From the NCBI GenBank assembly GCA_009733575.1, contig ML769471.1, positions 62,001 to 126,000 on the forward strand: DNA of 64,000 nucleotides, given 5' to 3'. Position 1 is the first letter of the stretch. Each line of letters starts with the position of its first letter. This DNA comes from Gymnopus androsaceus JB14 (lineage: Eukaryota > Basidiomycota > Agaricomycetes > Agaricales > Omphalotaceae). Shown here piece by piece: positions 38,263 through 48,798 of this stretch. The translations under genes were made by a program, and so were the position numbers. The notes under the pieces are model-generated. The model worked only from the letters and a program-made list of their open reading frames with translations. It ran no database searches and had not been told where the DNA came from.

Positions 38263-39004
38263 TTATATTCGCCTCAATATATGAATACCTCTTTAAAAGT
38301 TTGAAAACGATACCGTGAATATTCCTTGGCCCGTATAACCCCAAGTACCAATCGCAGAAAGGACTGAAATTTGCCAAGTAAAGACCAGTGCATGGGACAA
38401 CAGCGTAACAAATAAAAACGATGAGGAACGATGGTATGCAATACAAATCACTGTGAAGTATCGAGTCTAGATATGTATACTTAATGAGAGTGTGGAGCAA
38501 TAACGTACTTATTAGACCATGGAGAGAGACGAGAGAGAGAGATATTCCGGAAGAAGCAGAAGAGGAGACAGTGCAAGAGAGTGTGGAATGAATAGTGAGA
38601 AACACAACTTGAAGGAGAGTGGACTGGACAATACGAGTACAGTGAATCATTACCAGAAGCAGAAACGGGTATCTATCAAGGAGATGAAACCATAAAAGCG
38701 ATGATAAGCTATGATGAGGAGCAGGGATTGGCATGGGTTCAAGATTATGATTGTGAGTACTGTGAGCGTCGTTAAAAAAATCACTATATGAAACAGAAAT
38801 GCATAGCAAGCAGATATATCAGAAGACAGAGGAAAAATGAACAGACGCTGGCCCATATGAAAGTCAAGAGGTATAATAAGATAATTTGTCGCCGTGTGAT
38901 GAGTTAATCGAGCCAGTACAAGATTGTGTATGGAGAGAGAAAGCAGAAAGTTCGTTCAAGGATGAGACGCTGGTTCTATGACTTGAGGAAAAAAAAACAA
39001 AAGA
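38263..39004. other. Intergenic
   Basis: Between the second direct repeat and the RhoGEF stop. A 213-codon open frame on the minus strand covers part of it, but its hydrophobic, repeat-overlapping sequence shows no family, no plausible start context and no introns. It is considered chance. Nothing else is seen. Confidence 0.45.
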
Positions 39005-42000
39005 TCAAGAACCATTTAGAGCTGAATCTTTCGCAATAATTTGGCGATAGAGGCCTACCCCAGAATCTTCCGATGGTGCGGGCGACAAGGCTTTCGCTGC
39101 CGGAACGGGTGTCCTTGTCGCCGCCGTATTGACACTACCGGTCTGTGATGTTTGTCGAGAGCGTTGAGCATTCATTTTCGGTGCCGGTCGAGTGCTGGTA
39201 TTCCACCCTGGCCTGGTTACAGTGGCTTTGTGGCTGTCTTCCGATGCAGCTGGTCGCCGTGAGGTCGGACTCGTCACTGTCCGTCGACTGGCAGGGCGTG
39301 GGCTGGTTGACGGATTCTCCTGCGGACACCAGCCTCGTTCCAAACTTGGCATTAGCGGAAGACTCGCGAGCATACGCAGGACTCAGCGAAGCTGGACCAC
39401 CACCCCGTCGCGTTGGTACAACTCGGGTTTTAGTTTTCATGACGGGCTTCTGCACAGTAACCTTGTCCGCACCCCAGTACGAAAAGCTCATTTTGCTTTT
39501 ACGATCACTGTCAGAGGAGTCATTGCCGTCATCGTCGTCCGAGTTATCCTCAGGCATAGGTACGATCCTGGGTTGTGACGAGAGCTGAGTACGAGAGCGG
39601 ACCATGCTGTAAAACACCAATCAGTAACTTGTCCTAGGAGATGGGGACTACACCTACTCTTCCATGGACACAATACCTTCACGAGGTTGAGCCACTTCCC
39701 CGATGGCCCAGTTCTCAATCTAAGATATTTTAAGAACCCATAGTACGCCAAAGCATCATAGCTCACCTTGACAAACTTGTACAGATTTCTAGGTCTGGTA
39801 TGGCTTCCTCTCCGTCCGGCACTAGTTGTCGCATACTTGGACTTGCCTGAAGCCAACTCTGGCAAGGAGTTTGTGCGGGAGTTTGTAGCCGCGACGAGTG
39901 GCAAGCTTGTTGTTCCCGTCCTTTGGCACAGCAAAACCACGTCGTTGAACACTACAAGCCAAAGGTCCTTCTTTGAACTAGTCGACAACACGTCGCTTAA
40001 CCGCTTGAAGGACGACTTGCCCCGGATAGGTTTGCTCTGCATGGCAGGCGGTGGTGATGAAGATCCGTTTGAAGATTTTCCAAGCGGTGAACCGTTTGTG
40101 GGAGGTGCGTACTGCCGTTCCTCCAACAACACTCTCGAAGGCTTAGGTAAAGCTACTTGTCGAACCTTGTCCAAGCCTTCGATTCTGGCAAATACGTCTC
40201 TCGTCTTGTCCCTCTCCTCCTTTTGTATCTTTTCATCTTCGATACTCCTCACAATACTTTCCACCTCGGCCACCATCTGCAGAGTGCTTTCGTATTCAAA
40301 AGTACTGGGATCGGTGTGAAACAGTAAGTTTTGGAAGAGGAGAGGGTACTTGAGAAGTCGCTGGAAAGGTTTGGAGAGTGTGATAGCTAGACCAGTTTCG
40401 CCCTTTTCAGCCGCATCGTTCTCAAGCCGGCGAAGAACGGAGCAGATTTTAGGCCATGCGGGGATGGATGAGGATTGCTTCTTTGAGGTCTTTGTTGGAG
40501 ACGTATCAGTAAGGGCATTGTCGACTTGCTCCAACGCCCTTTCGAGGTGTAACACGTAGGTCGCATATCCATGAAAGATATCAGACTTGACCAAGTCAAA
40601 AAGCGTACTTGGACGAGAAAAACAAGCAACTCACGTTTGCAACAAAAACATCAGCTAAACTCCGCACTAACGGGTATTGGTCGTCATACCGCTTCTTCAA
40701 CGCCTCGCAAAGCCTCTTATGCCCATCAAAGACGCCACTATCGATCACTTCCAAACATATTCGGAGATCTTCAGGAAGCTGATGTGGCGCAAGTGCGTCA
40801 CCAAGTATATCGTCCTTTTCCTTGGTAGAGTCCTTTCTCATCTTTCGCAGCATGCCCTTGGCAGTGCCCGTATGGTTAGCGGACTGTTGGCCCTGGCTAT
40901 AATTCCGCTCGCGTTCGTGTTCGGCAATCGTGGATTGCCGACCAAGAGATTGGGTGGATACGGTGTTTGGGTTGCCTCGGGGAGGTGGGGGTAACGAATG
41001 GTGGGACCGAGTGGGGAAGGGAACCGACTTTCCAGAAGGAGTGGTTTTTATCGCCGATGCACGGTAAGGGGATCGTGGATGGTTATGTTTCGCTGCCTGA
41101 GTGGCATTGCCTTTCCATGCAGATGATTTGGCTTTTCCGCGGTCTTCATCCTCATCGGTGTCCATTGACTCGCCGTCGATATTCGGTGTCGAGTCCTTTG
41201 GGATGCCGAGGGATGGAGTAGGAGACATGAATCGAGCTGCGATGGGGGGAAGTAGGTCGCTAGATTCTCCCAAAGGGGATTCTGAGCGGTAATTATAGTC
41301 ATAATCGAGGTTGGGAGTGGAAGAGAGCGGGGAAACGACTCGAGAGGGAGTGCCAGCACTATATGGGTGGAGCAGTGGTTCAATAAATGTTTCTTTCATC
41401 TTGGCCAGCTCTTGGACGTATCTAGAAAGAATGAGAATGGATACGGCAAGAAAGATATAACGACGAACCTCTCCTCACTGGAGATGATTTCAAACAACAC
41501 TTCCTGGCGTGTACGCTCTCTAGAGCCCAGATTGGATACCAAATCCTCCTCTGTGACCTCGCTCCATGACTGAGCGGCAAGAATCCTGCTGCCGCTGGTA
41601 TTGTTGGACATTTGAGAGTAAGGAGTTCCTGATCGCAGACTCTGTGCAGAAGCAGCGGGAGAAGCAGTCCTGGTCGAGGTAGCTTTGACGCTGGCAAGAT
41701 CTGTTTTGGAGGACGAGGCACCTGCGGAGGAGGTAGATGCACGAGGGACCTTGCCATGGGTAGCCTGAAAGCGTGATACATTTGTTTTCATGGCAGGAGA
41801 GGCTGCGCGAGGAGATTCTGTGACAGTATCTAGGGCAGGAGTCGGAGTCTGCGGAGGTGAAAGAAAGGCGACTTTTTTCTGAACATCGCTGTTGAGACTT
41901 CCATTTGCGGCTGCAGTGCCCGTCCTTCGTGAGCTTCTGCCGGAAGAATCAGGATCAGGCTTTGTGGATTTGGCGAGTTCTGGAAGATGGTCATCGTTTG

Positions 42001-42262
42001 GGTAAGGTGGAGTCGGAGTAGATGAGGACGGTGTGGGGGTCGGCGTAGAACTTGTAGAAGCCTCATCATCTGCTGCTGTCCCCGAAGGTATCACTTCAGG
42101 CAGGGGCTTGAAGACTGCATAAGAACTCTGGGTCGAAGCGGATCGCTCTGGTTGCTCTGGGGGCCATTGCCGCAGTGGAGGAAATTTTTCTTTCTGGATT
42201 ACTGGCAGATCCTTTTCCTTTTCCCGTGGTCCAAGATGAAGCCTGGAGAAAAAAGCCTTCAT
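39005..42262 (-). CDS. RhoGEF (DH-PH) protein
   Basis: Probable guanine-nucleotide exchange factor for Rho/Cdc42-type GTPases. Exons 41469-42262, 40635-41421, 39767-40585, 39658-39719 and 39005-39606. The DH domain begins at EVLFEIISSEERYVQELAKM (spanning intron 1) and is interrupted by a long Ser/Pro insert. It resumes with LADVFVAN/SDIFHGYATYVLHLE and holds the typical core GLAITLSKPFQRLLKYPLLF. A PH-like part follows (KDLWLVVFNDVVLLCQ ... NLYKFVK/IENWAIGEV). The C-terminus is low-complexity and ends EDSGVGLYRQIIAKDS, reached only after a one-base frame shift at roughly 39290-39330. Length is about 1020 aa. The N-terminal 250 residues are disordered. Confidence 0.85.
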
Positions 42263-42338
42263 CGTTGTTGGTATCTAAAGAAAGAGTTGCTAAAGCAAAT
42301 AATTAGTCGGCTGCCTCGTGCTTTTTTTGCCTGCCATC

Positions 42339-43189
42339 ATGCTTCCGGCCACTTTGCTCAAAAGCGAACCGTCCCTCCATATTTTTTCTTTTATTCTATC
42401 TCAAAACCAGTCAAACGGCTGTACTACTGGTTCCACCCTTTGGCTAGGTGCTCAGTGTCTTTCAGCTTATATCCAGCAGTTTCACAAGCCACCAAATTCA
42501 AATTCTACCGCAATTGAGCTCGGCAGTGGAATTGGCCTGTCTGCGTAAGACCCTTTTTCTCCGTCGCTTCAAAGCTCAGAGTTTCTTCTAGTCTCGTCCT
42601 CAGTGCTCTTGGGTACTCTACTGTATATGCAACCGATACTCGCTTCGTTATAGATACCGTTCTTCGTAGGAACATCGAGGCCAATAGATCTGGATCCATT
42701 CTCGTTCGAGAGCTTGACTGGCATATCCCTCCTGAACACTGGAATTGGAAAGACGATCATGCTATTGCCTCTGCCACCCAAACCCCGATTTCTCCAGAGA
42801 AATCCCTGGGCTGGGACCTTATAAATACCTCGGATAACGTGTACGAGAAAGGCTGGGACCTCATAATTACCTCGGACACCGTATACGAACCTTCCTTGGT
42901 CCAACCACTGCTACGTACGCTTCACGCTCTATCTTCCCAGTCCCTGGCTGCCAAATCTCGCTCACCTTTAATCCTCCTTTGCCTTGAACGTCGCGACCCT
43001 TTATTCATCGACTCTGTCCTGGCCCAGGCCAGAGAAAAGTGGTCCTTTTCCACAGAACGCGTTCCTGCAAGGAAACTTGCCAAGGCTATGCAGAAATGTG
43101 CTTCTAATTGGGCTCGAGATCGCAGCGAGTGGGATGATGTGGAGATTTGGAAGTTGATGCTGTTAACAGAGTTGACTCAAGCGAGATAA
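42339..43189 (+). CDS. Lysine methyltransferase family (Methyltransf_16)
   Basis: Seven-beta-strand SAM-dependent methyltransferase of the METTL21/FAM86/Rrg1 group, which modify lysines in translation and chaperone proteins. Two exons, 42339-42544 and 42592-43189 (267 aa). Motif I is STAIELGSGIGLSAL, crossing the intron; the next strand reads VYATDTRFVIDTVLRRNI; the post-II motif is WDLIITSDTVYEPSLVQPLL. A near-perfect duplicate of this motif (WDLINTSDNVYEKG) sits directly before it, encoded by a 39-nt tandem duplication at about 42817-42892. It starts 76 bp from the RhoGEF start on the other strand, so the two share a promoter region. The substrate cannot be read from sequence. Confidence 0.82.
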
Positions 43190-44079
43190 GATATTATTTA
43201 GGTTAGATCTTTTATCTAGATAGCATTCTTAGTTTTGGTCCCATTGGTCGGATGGTTGAGAGTCATGGTATTACCTCCGAGTTAGAACCCTAATGATGAT
43301 ATGAGACGCGTCTTACGACGCGTTTTTGCTGTCTCTTTTCACTCTGCTCAATCTGATTCCGATAGGTCGTCCTCAATGAACGAATGCTCCTCATACTGAC
43401 ACTGGGCATTTCCTAAATTAATCTTTTAATCCAACATCGTGTGTACTATGTATCCCTCCTCCCCAGCCCCATACAAAGTCCTTCCCTCTGGGGACTCACC
43501 CTAAGAGGTACTGCACAAATGGCGGAAGCTATCCCGAGAGCCACGGTAAGAAATAGCTATGGTTGGCGCGTATCACTTGAGTTGGTGATCAACGGAGGTG
43601 TTGGGTTTGGTAAATTCTGTGTGTTGTACAAGTACAATTTAAAAATGAGTAAAAGAACAAAGATACTTACAAGTTTGAAGCGCTTGAACCAGTAAAGCGG
43701 GGAGAATTCGAATCCAATCCTAGTCTTCCAATTTGTTCAACCGCTTTTTATGAGTATGATATTGCATTGCCCACTTGGAAGGAAGGAAGTGCACTGCCGT
43801 AGATTCCACGGATGTTGAAGCTCCTAGAGTGACCTGAGGCTAATGCGAAGCTGATCCTAGCCAGTGCCACGAAGTACTACCGTGACGGACAAGTGACGGA
43901 ACAGGGCAAAAATGGCGTATGAGGCAGTCAAAAACGTGCTCTGGGATCGTTTGGGACCAGGATGTCTTGTATTTCCAAACCCGATTAACAAACGTTGGAT
44001 CGTTTGCTTCAAGCTGTCAAGCGCTTAGCGATCCGAATTTGGAACACTCTTGCATTCCATCTTTCATGTTGTCTTCGTC
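43190..44079. other. Intergenic
   Basis: No supportable gene. A MYPSSPAPYK-like short frame at about 43448 and unrelated open stretches are present without splice chain or homology. GACGCGTCTTACGACGCGT near 43305-43323 is a short inverted repeat that could act in termination of the methyltransferase transcript. Confidence 0.4.
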
Positions 44080-45612
44080 ATGCCTATAAGCTCCCTGCTC
44101 GTTTTGACGATCACCCTGCTTTCTTCTTCAACCTATGTGAAACTGGTGAAAGCTGAACACAACCAAGTCCCATTTACCCATCATCACCAACTCCTTCCAG
44201 GTCAAGCAGACCGTATTTCTCCTGTTCCAGCCTTTCCTATCGCCTCTTCGCCATCTCAGACTCAAATCCACCTAAAGACTCGTCCGACAGCTGTATACCG
44301 GCCACGCTCGCTGGATACTTTTCACAAAGCCCGGTTACGATCACTTCAACGCCAGGAAAGCGACGCGGACAAAGTTGAAATGGGACGTTGTCCATCTAGA
44401 CGGGCCAGATGTCGAGAATCTGCATACGTTGGCTCAGCTCGGACGAATGAGCGGTAATGCCTACGCCCTTCCGGGTCAGAAGGACTGGTACGGTATTGAT
44501 CCTGTATGGAATATTGTGAGTCGTGAAATCATCGTTGTACTTTCCCCCCAAGTATGGACTATAATCATTATTATTCCCTTATTTATTATAGAGCTTTCCA
44601 TTCGGCTACGAAGATGCAGAAGATGGTTTCAGAGGGCACGTATTTTTGTCACAAGATAATTCGACCGTAGTTCTCTCAATCAAGGGTACAACATTACAAG
44701 GACCTACGTCTAAAAAGGACAAATACAATGATAATCTGTATGTTCTGTATACTCCAAACTTGGCCTACTGGCATTTCCGTCTCCAATCAATTAATCACCG
44801 TTCATCAGGCTATTCTCTTGCTGTTGTGCTAGAGTAGACCTTTCCTGGGTTTTCAACCAAGTTTGCGATTGTTACGCTCACAATTGGCGTTGTGACAATA
44901 AATGCCTGTCTGATGCTCTCATTGAGGACAGCTTGTTCTATACTGTCGGCGTAGTGAGTCTCTGATCATCTTTCGGAACCGGCCTTTCTGATATCCCTTT
45001 CAAAGAACCTGGTAAATGATCTTCTCATGCTGTACCCTACCGCCAACCTATGGCTCGTAGGACACTCGCTAGGCGGTGCTCTAGCCAGCCTTCTCGGCTC
45101 TACGTACGGTTTACCAGCCGTCACGTTTGAATCTCCCCGGTGAACGTCTCGCCTGCACAACGCTTACACCTCCCTCTCCCTCCTCCGTCGGATGAATCCC
45201 TAATGACAATCCCCTTATCCCCAACAACCCACGTGTACCACAACAGCGATCCTATTCCCCAGGGCGCTTGCACCGGTTTCGGTTCTCCCTGTGCACAGGC
45301 TGGATACGCGCTGGAGACACGGTGTCATCTAGGTAAAGGCATTCGTATTCGATACTGTCGGTAAGCTTGGGTGGTGGGTTGATGTTAGGACGCACTCTAT
45401 TAAAGAGGTTATTACGAAGGTGTTGGAAGCGGATGGGGTGGAATGGGAGGATGGAAGAGAGGTGCCAGAAGCCAAGGAGGAAATTGGATGTGTTGTAAGT
45501 TTTGGTTTGGTTTGGTTGCTTGTCGTGATTGCTAACTGTATCGCAGGACTGCTACAAGTGGGAATTTGGGGACTTTAAGGGCAAGACTGTACATCAGAAA
45601 ATCGCATTGTAG
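44080..45612 (+). CDS. ATG15: Atg15-like vacuolar lipase (four frame breaks)
   Basis: Membrane-anchored phospholipase that breaks down autophagic and Cvt bodies in the vacuole. Exons 44080-44515, 44592-44737, 44809-44953, 45006-45494, 45547-45612. A hydrophobic N-terminal anchor ([17 protein letters not shown]) precedes the lipase domain: [61 protein letters not shown], and the nucleophile motif [16 protein letters not shown]. The C-terminal part reads [27 protein letters not shown] and [12 protein letters not shown]. Single-base insertions are inferred near 44378, 45137, 45155 and 45348; removing them restores phase and gives 425 aa. Either the assembly is error-prone here or the gene is decaying; the conserved lipase core is otherwise complete. 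Confidence 0.87.
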
Positions 45613-45819
45613 TGTTTGAAATCTATACACAAATTGTTGTACCAGTAATTGTATTTAATACCTCGACACCATTAGTTCACCAGTGCAGATTCAACCTTGA
45701 TAAAGAATAATTAATTCGAACACACTAAGCCATAAATTATAGACACTAAGTACTAGTAAGTATTAGTACTATGTTACCGTAGTCGGGCGTCATACAGAGC
45801 CATCTTCTATGCGGCATGA

Positions 45820-47583
45820 CTAGCGACTGGTCCCTCCAATGAGTTTTCCCTGAACAAACACGGCAGATATATTCCGGTCATCCCCACAAAAGACAAACCT
45901 CCCAAGCATCTCTTCCAAAGCATCTTTCCCACTCGTCGAGGAATTAACTCCAAGATCCGAAATCCCCCACAACCCCACATTCTGCGTTCTATCGCGCACA
46001 TCAACAATCAACGCATCGAAACTCTTCCCTGGAGCAAAAGAGCCTATCTGGTGATCCATCGCACATACTTCCGCCCCACCGAGAGTTGCGAGGTAAAGAA
46101 GAGTCGCTAGAGACAGTTGACGATTGGTAAATTTCCCTTCTTCTTCCGACGACGACGAGCTTGTCGTGGGGTTATTCTGCAAAGCAACAACCGTCGACGC
46201 TATACTGGCATTTCGCATTGCAACCAGCATGGATGGAGAAAAGCCTCCGGAAACATCGGTTCCCAATCCAACCTATAGAGAAAATTTAGTTCCTGAATCG
46301 ACGGGGACCTTGTAGGGGCCATATGTACCTTGACTCCTCTGTCTAGGAATTTCCCAATTGGTGCCACGCCGCTTCTAAGATTGAAATTACTAGTCGGGCA
46401 ATGGCTAATCCCCGCCTTTCTTTGCTTCACAAGATCGATCTCCTGTTCTTCCAGATGTACCGCGTGCGCAAGGATAGTGTTATGCCTCAGCAGCCCAAAC
46501 GAATCATAGACTCCCGCGTAGGTGGAACATTCAGGGAATAGCTTTTTCGTATTTTCAACTTCTTTCGTATTCTCTGAGATGTGAGTTTGGATGTGTAAAT
46601 TGTGGTCAGAAGCAGCGAGGTTTCCCAAGGATGAGAGGAGTGGTCTGGTGCATGAGATGGCGAAGCGAGGGGTGAGAACGGGGTAGACCAGAGGGACGCC
46701 TGAAGGTCCAAATGGAAGGGAACGGACATATGCGATAAAAGCTTCGGTATTGGCCACGGATACTTTAGAAGATTCTTCGATATAATAATCGGGACAATGC
46801 CGATCCATGTTGCATTTCTAAGACGGGGGAGTTCAGCACAAAAGCGAACAGCTGAAATAAAGGAACATCGTACACCAATCAGTGCCCGTTGCCCTGAATT
46901 TATTATTCTCAGCATCACCAGTCAAACCAGTATATTTTCACTCACCATATGAATGGACGATATCAGCCAGGACTTTGTTTGAGTCCAAATGCAAAGTGCC
47001 ATAATAACAGCAGGTCGTCGTCTGTAGTCCCAGACGAGGTAGTCAATCATCGCGTCCATGTAACTGAAGGTTACTACCTACTCCGAAAGCTATGAACTTT
47101 TCAACGATGGAAGGATAGACCTTTCGAGCAAAAGTTGACATCCTTGAATTTACTTTCCATCGGGAAGGTGAATTTCTCCAGCCAGTCAAGTAGCTCATAC
47201 TGGTATCCCCTAAGTAGACGTATATTGAGAGACTAGAAGAATCGGTGGCGATTGATGGACATACGTTCCGAGGTTGGGGGCTTGGGGAGCATGCTACTGG
47301 ACGCGTCAGCCTCGACATAAGGAATAGAATAAAAGCGCCACACCGTGTGGGTGTCAATGAAGCCAGGCATAAGAAATTGGCCAGGGTGTAATACAGTGAC
47401 TTCCGCATCTAAGCTGCCTTTCTGTAACAATGTCTCTTGAACTAAAGAATCTATGACATCGTGAACGATCCAGTCTATGTTTCCTTGAGAGCTGACAGCA
47501 ATCAGGCAGTTTGGGCTAGCTTCATAGGATGTAAGAGTAGTCGGATTAATGAGAGAGCCATAGTATACAATGGGCTTGGCCAT
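45820..47583 (-). CDS. GDA: Guanine deaminase
   Basis: Metal-dependent amidohydrolase converting guanine to xanthine and ammonia (purine salvage/catabolism). Seven exons: 47344-47583, 47265-47293, 47082-47209, 46946-47021, 46874-46893, 46329-46817, 45820-46272. Ligand motifs are visible: FIDTHT/HAPQAPN (HxH across an intron), RALIGKCNMDRHCPDYY, LHIQTHISEN, GISHCPTSNFNLRSGV and GLGTDVSGGFSPSML. The C-terminus carries GSFAPGKSFDALIVD. Exons 2 and 5 are only 29 and 20 nt. One base is in excess at the T run near 47131 (KDVNF then ARKVYPSIVEKF). Allowing for it, the protein has 477 aa, normal for the family. It starts 143 bp downstream of the SLD5 stop on the same strand. Confidence 0.92.
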
Positions 47584-47725
47584 GAAAGGAGAGAGCAAGA
47601 GAGGCGACTTAGATCGGGCTGACAGCGGGCCGTACTGCCAGCTTGAACGTACGATACACAAGCATGTTGTATTAACAACATTACATGTTAATGTACATCG
47701 AGGTATACTACACATACTATTACAC

Positions 47726-48798
47726 TTAGATCAGTTCCACATCTCCTTTGGCGAGAAGAGACTGGATGAAAGAGAAGGGCATGAGGGAAATATGGCCGCG
47801 CTTCATCTCGAGTGTTAGATCCCTAACTGATAATTTAGAAGCTCTATATCGCGAGAGATAGATACAAGCTTACTCATGGAACCTTATAGGAGCGCAGTCA
47901 TTCAGGGCATGTACGAACACGGGTCGGTTTTCATCGGGTTTAGTGACTGGAAGTAATTATGAGAAATGAAAGCAAAAACGGGGGAATGATCGACAAACTC
48001 ATGGGAGGTACGAAGACTGGGGCATCGTCTAAATGGGACTGGGTTTCTGGTAAGCTTTGCAGTACGGAATTATGGAAGTGACGATCTGTCAGGTGGGCAT
48101 GCCTGTTAGAAGAGTCAGTAGCGAGGCAAACCAAGTTAAGAAATATGACCTGCTAGCGTGAGCTCGCTCTGCCGTTGTAATTCGCGTTTGAATTGTAGCA
48201 TCGGTCATGATGAAGCGCGCAAATTTCTCGATCTGACGCGATAAGACTGGTCAATGTATATTTTGGATCCAAGATAAACCGAATACTCACCTTGAATAGT
48301 CGAGTACGTACATAGGATCGAACAATGAACTTGACCCTCTCTACCTCCATCTGAACGAGCATAATCCGAATATGTTCTTCTTCCGATGCCGATGGCTCTC
48401 CGCGCAGAAGCTGTACAGCTTCAGACTGCAGCCATTAGTTTCAAGCTGACAAGAGAGAGTAGAGGACAAGCGCATACCTGTCGGCGAATATGATCCAACA
48501 AAGATGAAAGCAACTCTTCCTGGGCGGGCAATATGTCCGGTGCATGACGCTCGTTCAACCAATACCTACAGAGCTGAGAGAGCGGAGTGTCTTCCTCCTG
48601 TGTTTCAACAATCGGAGCCACACGAGCAGAAGCGGACGCCATCGTGATATCCGAGTCAAGTCGATTATCGCCCTCATCGTCTGAATCCAATAACGCGGTC
48701 CTTTTCTGTCTTTTTTTACTAGCCAAGGCAGATGTGTTTGCTTCGAATACTCCAGCTTTATACTGGGCTTCCCAGTCCATGGCGGATGAGCTCGACAT
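47726..48798 (-). CDS. SLD5: GINS complex subunit Sld5
   Basis: Sld5 is part of the GINS tetramer in the CMG replicative helicase. Six exons: 48478-48798, 48291-48425, 48150-48232, 47999-48102, 47883-47946, 47726-47822; 804 nt, 267 aa, no frame problem. The N-terminal 60 residues are a variable acidic/basic region. The alpha-helical A domain follows (PLSQLCRYWLNERHAPDILP, IRIMLVQMEVERVKFIVRSY, TRLFK/IEKFARFI). The C-terminal B domain ends VELI preceded by HISLMPFSFIQSLLAKGD, diagnostic for Sld5. One donor is the less usual GTCATA (end of exon 3), yet phase is maintained. Confidence 0.93.

Noticed and set aside
38168..38809. 213-codon minus-strand open frame
   Set aside because: Hydrophobic chance frame overlapping the direct repeat; no introns, no family resemblance.
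43690..43730. Possible tRNA T-arm (ATTCGAATCC)
   Set aside because: No matching acceptor stem or anticodon arm could be built around it.
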